Shown piece after piece: positions 12,729 through 33,400 of a stretch of 64,000 nt of DNA. The translations under genes and the position numbers were made by a program. Every line of letters starts with the position of its first letter. The first letter of the stretch is position 1. Below the pieces are notes generated by a model. The model worked only from the letters and a program-made list of their open reading frames with translations. It was not told the DNA's origin and made no database searches. The stretch is from Rhabditoides inermis (Eukaryota; Nematoda; Chromadorea; Rhabditida; Rhabditidae): contig CAWZYM010000010.1 in NCBI GenBank assembly GCA_963966185.1, forward strand, positions 714,501-778,500, given 5' to 3'.

Positions 12729-14247
12729 ATGCGGCTCGTCTACTTTCTCCGGGCTCACTGGTTCGCAGTCACATGTTACCTCTCTCTGATTGACGTCATC
12801 GTCTATTCAGTCGACGAGTACCTATGTAACAAGTATTCGATCGAGAATGCCACGTCCCTACGGTGCTATGCGTGCATGAAGGTGGGTCACAGTGGCGATC
12901 CCGAAATGTCTCGAAATAGTAGCTAGGCATTCCGTCTTGAATGATAGACATTTATCACATGCAATAATGTGTGAGAACAAGAACAACAAGTCAGCAACAA
13001 CTTGGGTGTTATTCGGGAGTATTCCGAAGGTGTGTTTCGAGAAACTAACGGGAGCTTGTAGGACGATTGCGAAGGCGAGTGGGCGGTGGTCTCTTGCCAG
13101 ACGGGAGAGCACTGCTTCATGACACTGCGAATCGACGGATGGCAAAACGAAGACGACTATTATAGTGACGAGCACGATAACTTCGACGGACGCGGTAACG
13201 ATTAATCGATTTTATGATTATATATGCATCATAATATTATCTGTAATCATGATAATCTCCATAATACTGTTCACAGTGTACCAGCGTGGTTGTCTCGCGG
13301 AGAACAATTGTGGGCGAGTGAAACAGCCGGGCTACGAGTGTCTCACATGCGTCCACCACTTATGCAATGCACATGAGCACATGATATCGTCACCGACACG
13401 CCCAACGTTTTCGCACTTTTCGACAAACTTATTATGTTCAGTGAGAAAGTTAATCATAATCCAGCGTTGAAGCTCGGTTTCAGGTATATGTTTTGGAACA
13501 CTGGTAACTGCATTGATGTTCACGTTGACAACTCGCGCGGGAGTAACATTTCGCTATATAGTAATCAATAATCAATAGTAATCTAGTTACTACATTTTGC
13601 AGAGTGATGCTCTGACGGTGGAAAGTAAGAAGAAGATGATCGTTAATTTGTGGAGTGGCGTGGCTTGTTTTGCGGTGGGAATGATATTCAAATTTAAATT
13701 GAATAACTCCATCGCTACTTTTGTATCAACGGTAAGAAATCGCAGACATCAACAATTCCAAAATGTGTCACTTTCAGCAAATAATTTGGATAAGCTACAT
13801 CAGAATAACAAACAGAAACAATGAACATATTGATTTCTTCGACACTTCTGGTAAAACAACTGAATTCATATCTTACTGCTTCATTATGTGAGTTTTTTTT
13901 GAATAAATTATTCATTGCATTTTTTTCTCAGAATCATCAAACTTATTTTTACTATAATCTCGATTCACAGACAATGGGATGTGTTCAGAAATAAGGCAAG
14001 TATGATTGTGAGGTTTGAGTGCCTAATTCGTTATGTTTGTGTGTTTGTGTGACAGATGTCTCCGCCGTCTGGCCATTCACACTACACTTACGGAATACAT
14101 TTCATTTTGATATCATTCAACATGCAGCTGCCTCGGCAACTTCTGTTTACCATATGTAACGTTTTCAACCAAGTCACTAGAAGAAAGGCGAAAAGGTACA
14201 TCGAAGTTGAAATGGAAATGGTTCCATTGACTGAGTGTGCGCCCTGA
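12729..14247 (+). CDS. Ly6/uPAR (three-finger) domain protein with hydrophobic C-terminal region
   Basis: Seven exons give a continuous 314-residue frame: 12729-12881, 13062-13194, 13277-13440, 13603-13731, 13778-13887, 13932-13995, 14056-14247. A hydrophobic N-terminus (FAVTCYLSLIDVIVY) could be a signal peptide. The cysteine pattern LRCYACM..DDC..VVSC..GEHCF..RGC..NNC..YECLTC..HLCN is that of the Ly6/three-finger fold, including the terminal CxxxLCN. Downstream are hydrophobic stretches (GVACFAVGMIFKF; YCFIIIIKLIFTIISI; IHFILISF) suggesting membrane segments rather than a simple GPI tail. The intron after 13995 has a GC donor (AAG|GCAAGT). Exons after 13440 rest on frame and splice logic only; a shorter form ending at TGA 13468 by read-through is possible. 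Function is unknown. Confidence 0.65.
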
Positions 14248-14270
14248 TGCTTATACCAAGACAGAATTCA

Positions 14271-14284
14271 AATAAACGTTTATT
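14271..14284. terminator. Palindromic bidirectional poly(A) signal
   Basis: AATAAACGTTTATT is a perfect 14-bp palindrome with AATAAA on each strand. It lies 24 bp past the Ly6-protein stop on the + strand and 187 bp past the HPD stop on the - strand. It can serve both converging transcripts. Confidence 0.7.
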
Positions 14285-14470
14285 TTCACAACCGTAATAG
14301 TAACACAGCGAGTAAAGAAGCGACACCTCTAAGCTTATCTAATAAAATGAGTGAGCGAGCGGGAGAGAGGAATACACTGTACAACTATGGCACGTTGAAT
14401 CGCACGGTGAGAGTGACCCTGGAGGGCGAGACGAGATATGCAGGAGGGGCGGGGCTAGAGGGGGCGGGGC

Positions 14471-18304
<3,834 letters not shown>

Positions 18305-18354
18305 TGTGGATGTGTCGACTAGATGCGTAGTCTCGCTGGCTTGCCGCGCATCCC

Positions 18355-18360
18355 CTTATA
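18355..18360 (-). promoter_or_regulatory. TATA box of HPD
   Basis: On the - strand GATATAAGGGG lies about 50 bp upstream of the HPD start codon at 18304. That spacing fits a TATA-driven start with a very short 5'UTR. No experimental start site is known to me. Confidence 0.5.
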
Positions 18361-18361
18361 T

Positions 18362-19097
18362 CCCCCACCAAAAGGGGCGGAGTCGCGCGGGGGCGGTGCC
18401 TGGGCACACGTGCCGGTGCGAGAGACCATGCAACCCGGAGAGACGCGCTGGACCGATGATAGTCTGATGCAATTTCTCTGTCACCGAAATAGGCGGCGCG
18501 TGGGATTTCGTTGACGTGGGGCTGGGGAAGAAGGCACGTGGCGCGAGCCCAGGGAGCACTACAACCTACTCCACAGAGTGGAAGACGAACGCTGCAATGA
18601 CACTACAGTGTCGTCGAAAGAGAGATGGAGAGAGAGGGGGGAGAGGGGAGAAAGAAAGAATGGAAGAGATTGAGAGATCAGGGGACAAGGCGTGTCAACG
18701 AAAGACAGACACGAGACACTTTTCTCAAAACACCATACTACGCTTTCATTGAAACACATTTTATTATAACCTCGAGCAATATGATGAACAAGAATCTTTC
18801 TTTTACTGTGCACACAACCCGGGACCAACAATGCACTCACAGCCACCGAGACACGATTATGAATAGATATGATGGAGGAATCCGGAGTTCCGCGGAACAA
18901 ATGTGATCTATAGACATGGGGGGTGGGGGTTACAACGAGTGATGATCAATATGATTAGAATAGCATGTGCTCTACTGATAGATGAATGTGATGAGAATTT
19001 CCAAGGAAGACGGAGTGTCCGATTGCAGCAATAGCGCGCAACAACCACAGAGGCAGAGAGGGATCCTGTCGCCCTGGCACAGTCTGTGACAATGCAA
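18362..19097. other. Spacer between HPD promoter and RECQL5 3' end
   Basis: Holds the HPD upstream region and the RECQL5 3'UTR. On the - strand AATAAA occurs near 18755-18764 (TTTTATTATAAC on +), a candidate poly(A) signal for RECQL5. Purine-rich tracts lie at 18620-18670. No convincing coding exon. Confidence 0.35.
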
Positions 19098-24587
<5,490 letters not shown>

Positions 24588-24701
24588 CCACCCTCAACCA
24601 ATACGGACAGTCCGAGAAATCCCTCATCCAGAAACAACAGATATTCGCATTGAACCACGACAATTCAGCTCGAAAAAAAGAACACATATTGACGAAAATG
24701 G

Positions 24702-24707
24702 TTTATT
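24702..24707 (-). terminator. Distal poly(A) signal of SRSF1
   Basis: AATAAA on the - strand, 115 bp upstream of the RECQL5 start codon. The two same-strand genes are thus almost abutting. A second AATAAA on the - strand at 24987-24992 lies inside the putative 3'UTR intron and could act as a proximal signal. Confidence 0.55.
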
Positions 24708-24773
24708 AGAATCGAAGTGGATGAAAATGATTAGTCGACGTCATCTTCGTCTCTCTGAAAAGTCATTACCTAC

Positions 24774-24948
24774 CTGGTAGACGGTCCTCGGTCCTGAAAC
24801 TTCTCCACCCTATCCCATCCCCGCTGTCTCCTCCTCCAATTCCACACACGTCTTCCTCCTCTCCCAGCTCCTCCATATCCATCCAATCCCGATTCTCCTC
24901 CTCTCCCCGATCCATCCAAAGATCCACTCCAAATCCTCTCCCATTGCA
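24774..24948 (-). other. Putative spliced 3'UTR exon of SRSF1 (GGA-rich)
   Basis: Just 3 bases after the SRSF1 stop codon is a consensus donor (ACG|GTGAGG, exon end 25112). An acceptor GCATTTTAG precedes 24948. The block from 24948 to 24774 is dense in GGA and GAGGAGGA motifs, and its end CAG|GTAGGT also resembles a donor. It is open in one frame, with a Gly/Arg/Trp-rich translation, but probably noncoding. SRSF1 is known to bind GGA motifs and to regulate its own mRNA by 3'UTR splicing. That this exon does so is inference. Confidence 0.45.
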
Positions 24949-25114
24949 CTAAAATGCAAAGAATTACTGTATGCAAACAGTCGTGATTTATTACTTGGTT
25001 AACAAATAATGCAACATAGGAATGAATCAGATTAACATAAACAACATTGATTATACAATGGTGGAGACATAGAATAAACATTCGTAAAGAAACGTAACAC
25101 ACCGGCCTCACCGT

Positions 25115-26188
25115 CTACGACCTGGACCTGCTGCGAGAGCGGCTCCTCTGGGGACTTCCCGACGGCGAGCGGCTCTTGCTCTTGGCACCCGAACGCTCAG
25201 GAGAGTAAGCAGGCGAGCGACGAGGCGAAGCGGAGCGAGAACGACGAGCAGACCTGGACCTGCTGCGGTCACGACGCGGGCTGCGAGAGCGAGAGCGAGA
25301 ACGAGAACGGCTGCGTCCGCGTCCACCGCCTCCAGCACGGCTCTCCGGATCCTCCTTCACACGAACGTACGACGTCTCGCCCTTTAACAAATAGTGATTA
25401 CATACAATCAGATATCCTTATACATACCTCGTGCGACTTGAACTTGGTGTCGTCAAGCTTGCGGACGGCGTAGGCCATGTCCTCCTTACGCGAGAACTCC
25501 ACGATGCCAGTTCCATCACGGAACACGTCCGTATAGCACACGTCTCCAGCCTCGCGCATGTGATCCTTCAGATCCTGCCACGAGCCCGTCGACGGCAGTC
25601 CGGAGACAATGACGCGGTACGGGGTGCGCTTGCCACCGGCGCGAGCACGCGGGTCGCGACGCTCACGATCATCGAAACCTGAACAAGAAAAATATATAAT
25701 TTTCCTATAATAATAATATTGAACTCACGTCCTCCTCCTCCACCACCTCCATATCCTCCGTCCCTGAATCCACCGCCTCCAGCGCGAGGTCCGTTGCCAC
25801 GAGTGAACTCGACACGGATACGAGTGCCGTCGACACTGTATCCGTCACGGCCGCGAACAGCGTCCTCAGCATCACTACAAATGTTGTTTGAATTAACCTG
25901 TATCTACGAACAAATATTACGATCAACGATCAAAACTTCGATCATTAAACTTACCGAGAGTCATCGAACTCGATGAAGGCGAAGGGCGGCATGGTGCGAC
26001 TCTTCAGCTCCAGGTTGCGGATCTTGCCGTACTTGGCAAAGATATCCTCCACATCCTTCTCCCTACAATACATCATATTATACGTAAATTCTAATACTAC
26101 ATAATAAAAACATATTTGTATGATGAAATTGCAGATCCTACCTGAAGTCGTTAGGGAGGTTTCCGACGTAAACACGGCTGCGGCTCAT
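25115..26188 (-). CDS. SRSF1: Serine/arginine-rich splicing factor 1
   Basis: Five exons (26142-26188, 25955-26062, 25728-25873, 25428-25678, 25115-25381) give 272 residues (human 248). RRM1: [21 protein letters not shown] (RNP2) and [18 protein letters not shown] (RNP1). A Gly-rich linker ([16 protein letters not shown]) follows. The pseudo-RRM2 carries the diagnostic [11 protein letters not shown] helix (SWQDLKD) and [14 protein letters not shown]. The tail is an RS domain with RSRSRSRS runs. The protein binds purine-rich exonic enhancers and recruits the spliceosome, shuttling between nucleus and cytoplasm. The gene lies head-to-head with RAD9, 456 bp between start codons. Confidence 0.97.
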
Positions 26189-26644
26189 TACTGAAGAAAT
26201 ATGAATTTCATAAACGAAAAATATTCACAAACGAGAACAATCGATAAAAAAAATTGTCGCGCAAAGACGCTCGATACGAATACGACGAAAGTGACATAGA
26301 CGAGGGCGGGCGTGGCGCGTTGGGGAAAGTAGAACTAGGCCACGCCTACTTCTTCTCATATGCTTCCGGCGTGCAAAGAGAACGCATCATTAGAGATCGA
26401 TATTATGGAGGTATGTCACAGTGATCACGTGAGCATAAGAAGTAGAAAACAGCTTATAACAAAGGGGACAAATTGATGAAAATGAAAAATGATACGAAAC
26501 AATGAATGAAATGCCCACTACGCTTACAATGGTGACTTATTCTCAGTCACGTGATGTAACTACTTGCGAAATCAGCGCGGCATTTTCAAAAATAGTTTTC
26601 ATGATTTTTCAAATAACGATAATTTCACTATTTTCAGGCATATC
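26189..26644. promoter_or_regulatory. Putative bidirectional promoter, SRSF1 / RAD9
   Basis: 456 bp between two divergent start codons. CACGTGA-like E-box motifs occur (GATCACGTGAGC at 26423-26434 and GTCACGTGATG at 26547-26557). No TATA box is evident for either gene. Sharing is inferred from geometry. Confidence 0.45.
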
Positions 26645-29058
26645 ATGTCCGTGTCTTCGGTGCGTACAAATGAGATCGAACATACCAACGACGACGACGA
26701 CGATTTCTACGCAAAAGGCGCTCACTTTTCTATATTGACCAGCAATCTGAAACGTATGTTGTTTACTGTCAATATCATTTTATTTTTATGTGTTTTTTTC
26801 AGTGTTCACACGCTCTATCACTTCACTGAGTCGACTTGGAGATGAACTCATCTTGGAGCCGAGTGAGAAAGGGGTACGTTTCATGTTGATTACTCAGTTC
26901 AATTCCTCCTTTCCAGCTCAAGCTGAAGACGTACAACAGAAATAAGTTGGCGTACGGTATCTTCTGCTTTCACAATGAGTTCTTCAATCATGCCGACTCG
27001 AGGCTCATAGACGATGACGCCACCAAGAATATTTGCCGCATCCGGATGAAGGTATCGCTCCCATCCTTATCTCCCTTCTTATCGCTGTTATGTTCGCAGT
27101 GCGCGTTGTCCGTGTTCAAGACTGTGCAGTACATCGACAAGAACTGCACCAAGTGTGAGCTGCGCATCGATCCGCGCGGTGACACGTGCATAGTGCGCCT
27201 CCAACTCAGCTACGGTACACGCTCTCCTCTCCTCACTGTACATTGTCGACTTGCAGACGTGACTCGCACCTACACGCTTCCCTTGATGGGCACGACTATA
27301 CCTGTGGCGCGGCGGGAGGACGTCAACGGACTCAAGAACGTGGCAGTCCTGCCGGCCGAGTGAGTACCAATCTCCTCAGTTTCTCATCGCTTTCCATTCC
27401 TCACAAGGTGTGGTCAGTCTCTTCGAAACAACCTTTTCAAAACGTCTTCGGAAAATGTTTGGTCGTGTTTTGAAGGCGATTCGAAGTTTTACGACTGTAC
27501 TATCTCTGCAGACACCTCTCGCACTGCCTGGCTCAGTTGCGCAGCGACGCCGACGAGCTGATCATGCACGCGTCGCAGTCGTGCTTCCTCCTCCGCAACT
27601 ACGTCATCAACGGAGACAGTCAGTTGTTTGTTTGTTTATCAGCTTGAGTCCGACATGTACATACAATGTTAGCATGATGGGTTATCTGGTAGCCGTAGCA
27701 CACACAATCCTACAGTGGTGTATTGGGGTCCTGACTGTTCAGTCGACAGTCAGTCAGTACGCGTTGACCACCTTTTCCACAACGTTCCAACTACAGACAA
27801 GACGGCGATGCGCACGGACGCGCAGGTGGACAAGAACTGCTTCACCAAGTACCACATCCCCCGCCCCACCGAGCTGATCTTCAACCTCAAGGACTTCAAG
27901 GCGGTCGTGTCGTTCGCCGACGCCCACGCTGCGCCCATCACTCTGCGCTTCGGACTGCCCGGACAGTGAGTACTCAGTGCACCTGAGGTGTGTACCGTAA
28001 CCCAGGTCGCTGATCATCTGCCTTGACAACGACGTGGACGGCTCGTACACGTGCGAGTTCCGCATCGCCACACTCGAGACCGACTACGTTCCGCCGGCCG
28101 CCGAGAGGAGGTGATTGAGTTGAGGCGAGGGCACACTCGATCTTGCTGAGAGTGCGCGTCCGTTCTGACCGAGGCAAAAGTCTGACATCTGAGGAAAGAA
28201 AATGAGTTGCCTGTTGCAGTGCGACCGCGAACGTGACGACTGCGCAAACGCTGACGGGCAGTGGCGGGGAGGAGCGGGTGGAGAGGGGTCGCGGAGGAGG
28301 AGGAGCCATCGCGCGCGCCCAGTCCGCAGCCGCCGCCATGACACTACTCGAGGTACGTGCGTACAGTCTCTTCGGAAGCATTTCCGAAAAGTTCTGGAAG
28401 CGATTCGAAAGTGTTTCGAAGAGTGTTCCGAAGAGCAGCTGACGATATGTGCAGAGTCCGCTGCGCAGCGCGCCCAACGTCACCCACGTCTCGCCGTCGA
28501 CCGGCAGCCAGCGAGCGGACAGACAGCCGGAGGCGGAGCAGCACATGGACATGGAACAGGTACCCCTGCGTTGACATGATCTTACCTGGCCTACCGCTAC
28601 TTCCAGGACGCCCCCGTGGAGAATGAGCAAATGGACATGGACGGGGGCATGGCTATGGCTATGGACGGGTTGGACGAGACGCGCCCGCCCCAGCAGCAGC
28701 AGGGTCAGCAGGGGGAAGAGGAGGAGGACGACGTCCTTCCGCCAGACTCGCCCCCGCCCACCGTCAACAAGAGGGTCAGTGTCCCCCTCTACACCTTTCT
28801 TCACCAATTCCCATCGTTACGATAGGTCGAAAGGAAATACTGATAACTGATAGTCAAAATGATAGTGATACTGTTAGTGATAGTCGAAATGAAGCAATAT
28901 GGCGATAAGTGCGAGTCAACGGTTGCGTGAGATAGGGTACAATGCGTGTATGGTTGCAGATGCGCAAGTACTTCTTGTCGTCGTCGCAACAGACGCAGCA
29001 CCAGTCGCAGCTCGGCCGACGCGGCATCCCGCTCGCCGACGAGACGCAGATGCGCTGA
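26645..29058 (+). CDS. RAD9A: RAD9 checkpoint clamp subunit
   Basis: Twelve exons sum to 1419 bases (472 residues): 26645-26753, 26803-26873, 26917-27051, 27100-27214, 27257-27359, 27512-27618, 27797-27965, 28006-28110, 28220-28352, 28455-28559, 28607-28774, 28960-29058. The PCNA-like N-terminus reads LFTRSITSLSRLGDELILEP, then LAYGIFCFHNEFF, ALSVFKTV, LIFNLKDFKAVVSFADAH and FGLPGQSLIICLDNDVDG, all typical RAD9 blocks. RAD9 forms the 9-1-1 clamp with RAD1 and HUS1 and activates ATR signalling. An acidic tail has Ser-Pro sites (PPDSPPPT) and ends with MRKYFLSSSQQ, like the RAD9 C-terminal FRSLFFGS motif. About 25 residues precede the usual start, including a run of five Asp, so a shorter start is possible. 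I cannot assign A or B paralogue; the symbol is nominal. Confidence 0.9.
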
Positions 29059-29602
29059 GCGCACATTTCTCCACTCCACATCACTTCCCTACGAGTACAC
29101 CTGCCCAGCCTCCCGACAGATACGATGCGCTGAGCGCGCGCACTCTATTCTTCTCCACTCCCCCATTCAGAAACAATGCGTATGGTTGTAGATGCGTTTC
29201 CACTCCACATCCACGCCCTTTTCCATTCCTTTCCACCTCACCTTCACATACCGCATCCCTTTTTTGACGTCACATCTCCCTTCCCCCTACGAGTATACCT
29301 GCCCAGCCCCAACTACCTCCAGACAGATACGATCTATCCTGGCTTTACCGAGTGATGAATAGTGAAGTTGCAAGTTGAATCATTTATCAATTTAGCATCA
29401 TAAAACATCTTACAGACTGTGCATTCAATCAATATCTCCGCAAACACAAGCTCTAGTCAGTATCAACCATCAAGCTTCCAGATGGGACAATCAGGGGATA
29501 AAACTCAATAACACAGTGACTCGCATTGAAAGTGGGCTTGGGGGGGGAGAGGGGGAAGTCCCTCGGAGAACGGGTCCACGGACGTGATGGTCCCTCTAGA
29601 GC
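29059..29602. other. Convergent spacer RAD9 / CLASP
   Basis: Contains both 3'UTRs. There is a local duplication: TGCGCTGAGCGC and TCTCCACTCC occur near 29050-29080 and again near 29128-29163, and GTATGGTTG(C/T)AGATGCG occurs at 28948-28964 and 29181-29197. No ORF or RNA gene seen. Confidence 0.4.
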
Positions 29603-30385
29603 TCACAGGGAAGTGCTGCTCGACTGAGCGCGCTGGATGTACACTTGGATGAGGTGCAGCTGAAACAATCTCGGTCAGTCAGTCGGCAGGCTTCTCTCAT
29701 CAAAACTCATAACCATCCCACATCCCATCTTCTCCTCTTTCATCGAGCTACTCATTCAAATCGAATCCAAAACACAAAACAATCACATACACTACACACA
29801 CAGGTCTCTAGAACAGTACAACTCTCCACTCGCAACGCACCTTATTCGGCACGAGTCCCTTGAGGTAAGGATCGACGGGCTCCTGCCCGACCCGGTTCAC
29901 CATGGCCACGATGGCGAACACGCTGCCCTTTCGGATGCCGGCCGAGTCGGCGTGGAAACACTGCACCGCAGCCGGCGCCACAGAGGGAAGCAGACTCGGC
30001 AGCACGTCCACGTCCACACACTCCACCAAGGAAGTCACCATCTTCAGCGCAGACGAGATGCGCGGGTCCGCCTGCAACACAACCGGTTTCAAAGTAGTCA
30101 TCCCTCCCCCTTCTCCCCACTGGCCAGGAGATCAGAAAGTGAAACAGCACAGCTAGATACACAACAGAATCCACTTTCGATCCTTCAATCGACAGACACA
30201 GCATTGAACTAGCATCCATCGCCATATTCAACTACCCGTCATGTGTACGCCCACACACTCACCTCTCCCTGGTGGAGAATGGGCAGGAGGGCGTCGATGA
30301 CAACGTGGGCGGGCAGGTGGCTGGCCAGGGTGCGCGCACACTCCTCCGCAGACTGCACCACAAACTGCAACGGGGGAGGGTGAGT

Positions 30386-30431
<46 letters not shown>

Positions 30432-33400
30432 AGGGGAGAGGGAGAAGGGGAGAGGGAGAAGGGGAGAGGGAGAAGGAGAGAGAGAGAGAGGGGGGGGAGA
30501 AAGAGGGTGAGAGAGAAAGAGAAACGGAGAGAGAGAAAGAGGGTGAGAGAGGGGGGAGAAAGAGGGTGAAAGAGAGAAAGAGAAACGGAGAGAGAGAAAG
30601 AGGGTGAGAGAGGGGGGAGGGTGAGAGAGAGAGGGAGAAGGGAGAGAGAGGGGGAGAAGGGGAGAGGGAGAAGGGGAGAGAGAAGAGAGGAGAGAGAGAG
30701 AAAGCACGAACCGAGGGCGCGCCGACAGTGGCGTCTAGAACCTTGAGTACTGTCAGGGCCGACATCTCACTGAATCGAGCCGCCTGTGCGTGTCTGAAAC
30801 AAACACGCATCAATCAATACCACCAGTAATCATACGTTCCCCTTCACTACTATCTTTTACTACATAGTAGTACATAGTAGTAAAAGGTAACGGTAATATT
30901 TTACCATTACCTTTTACTACTACTGTTCCCCCTCCCTCCCCCTCCACTCACACCATCCTGTTGAGTGCCTGCAGCGCCTTGTGGCGGATCTTCTCGTCGG
31001 GGTGCTTGACGCCGTCGAATGAGACGAGCAGCAGCGGCTTGAAGTTCTTCTCCCACAGCGTCAGCGAGCCTTCGTTCAACATCTGCACGAGCAGAGACAG
31101 CGCGTGCAGCTTCTCGCGCCGGCTGAAGAGAATCGGTTCAACTATCCCTTTCTTCTTACTGTTGTGCACAACTATATGCTTTCTATCATTATGATTGTGT
31201 TGTCATATTCAGATATAACGATTCCGGAAGTGATTGATTGATATTCTTTCCCCTCTTCTCTCTCTCCCTCCATCTCTCTTCCCTCCCTCCCTCTCTCTCC
31301 CTCCCTCCATTCCTCTCTCTCTCTCTCTCCCTCTCCCTCCCTCACCTCTCTGCTCCATCCGCTTGGTCGGCGAGCGTGGCGATGATCTGATCGAGCCGGT
31401 TCTGCTGTCCGATCGGGTCCTTTCCGAGGGCGAACGTCGACTCGAGCACGTCTCCGAAGCTCGACTGGTACGAGTTGTTGTGGCTGGCCGACGACGGCAG
31501 AGTAGAGTTGGCCGGAGACATCACCTACAACACCACAAAATCCACATCTGGGCACAAAAATTCTGACACCGATGCAACGAAACATAGCCCATCCTCTCTC
31601 TCTCTCTCCCCCCCCCCCTCTCTCTCCCTTCCCTCGACAAACCGTCCTCGTGGGTGTGTGGCGGGACGGGACAGGAGCAGCATGTGCTACCCCCACAGTC
31701 TGTCGCACCGCCATCTCCTCGTTGAACTCGTCCGTCATACGACCAATCGAGTGAGACACTGGCGCCGGCTCCCGCGCCGGACTGCAACCAAACCCGTCTC
31801 ATCCCACTATCATAGACGCACCATGCATCCCATCGCCCATCCCATTCCCTCCCAAGTGTCTGCCCCCGCATACCTTGCCGCGTGTCCGTTTCCATTGTGC
31901 GCGGCTCCTCCGTCCGTGCCGTTCACTCCCGCTCCTCCACCACGCAGCATCGAGTGCGCAAACTCGCGCCAGTCATTGGGGAAGTTGTTCAAGAGATGAG
32001 AAAAGTCGGCCGGATTGAGCTCGAACAGCTTACGGATAACACACTCAATGGCCTGCAATGGAGACAAATGAGAGTGGAGAGAGAGAGAGAGAGAGAGAGC
32101 GCGAGAGAGATAGAGAGAAACTGACGGGAGTGATGCTCGAGTTCTTGGTGTCCTCCATCCACTGGAAGAGCTTGTTGACGGCCTGCCGGCACTCGGGGCG
32201 ACTCAGATCCGCCGTGTCCATTCCACTCAGCAGATCCCGCGCAAACTGGAGCAGCTCCTTGCGCACCTGCAAAGCCACCACAGTCACACCCACGTCACCC
32301 TCCATTCCACAATTCCACTCGTACCCGCTGCGAAATGACATAGCCGAATTTATTTTCAAATTGCATTTGCAACCTCTCCTAAATCAACACATCCTCTCTG
32401 ACATCCTCCCATCCCATATTCCCATTCCCTGTGCATACCTTGAGCGTGGGAGTCTGTATGGGGTCCTGAATGTAGCGGAACACATTGTTGAGCAGCGTCT
32501 GGTTGTCGAGCGACTGACGCATCTGACGCAGCGTCGACTGCACCTGAAACGGGAAAGAGGTAAACATAAGAATCTGAAGTAAACCGAAACTCCTACGCGC
32601 GCATCATATACCTAGCGAATCCCATACAGCACACTATCACAGAGCCTAGGGGCAGCTCAATATTTGCCACACTGTACATTTCCTGTTGTGTTACTGTGTC
32701 TCTATAATCTCTAATCAGAATATTATTAAACGTTTGATGTGTATTTTCAAACATGCACCAAACCGAAACAGAAACTCCTACTGGCACATCATTTACCCAG
32801 TGAATCCCAAACAGCACAGTAGCACGTTGTATGCCTACTTGCCGAATGACAAAGTGAAAGAGCAAACCTGTGCGTTCGGCTGCGGTAGTATCTCGACGGC
32901 GGCCTTGTTGAGGAGGCGGACGAGGAGGATGTACTGCCAGTCGGTGAGCTGCGCGCCCAGACGAGACACCACCTCGCAGATGCACTCGCACAGGGGGCCA
33001 GTGATCTGATGGTAAGATGGTAAGAAGCATGGTAAGATGCAATCCTATTCCACTCAAGACTCCAACACAATTCCACAAAAACGCCAAGAAAAGGAGTGAA
33101 CCCCCACAAAGCCAAGAAGTGAACCCCCTCTCTCCCTCTCCTCACCTTGCCGTTTCCGTCGTTGAGCATCTTGGTGAGGGCGTCCGTGACGCGCTTCGTG
33201 TCCTGCTGAAACACACCACAATCAGTTCTGCGATCTGTATCAAATATATTCTCCCTTTTGTTACTACACTGCAAAATAGCCATATTGCAACTCCTTCCTA
33301 CATACTTCCAAAAATCGTAATGGATCATACCAATCATACCTGGTTGGTGAGGCGTCCGCGCGCGACGAGGCCCTGAATCGTCTTAAGTCCCTCGCGCTTC

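Noticed and set aside
24774..25111. Separate Gly/Arg-rich protein gene
   Set aside because: Its position directly after the SRSF1 stop, the splice signals and poly(A) sites fit a 3'UTR exon better; no start codon context.
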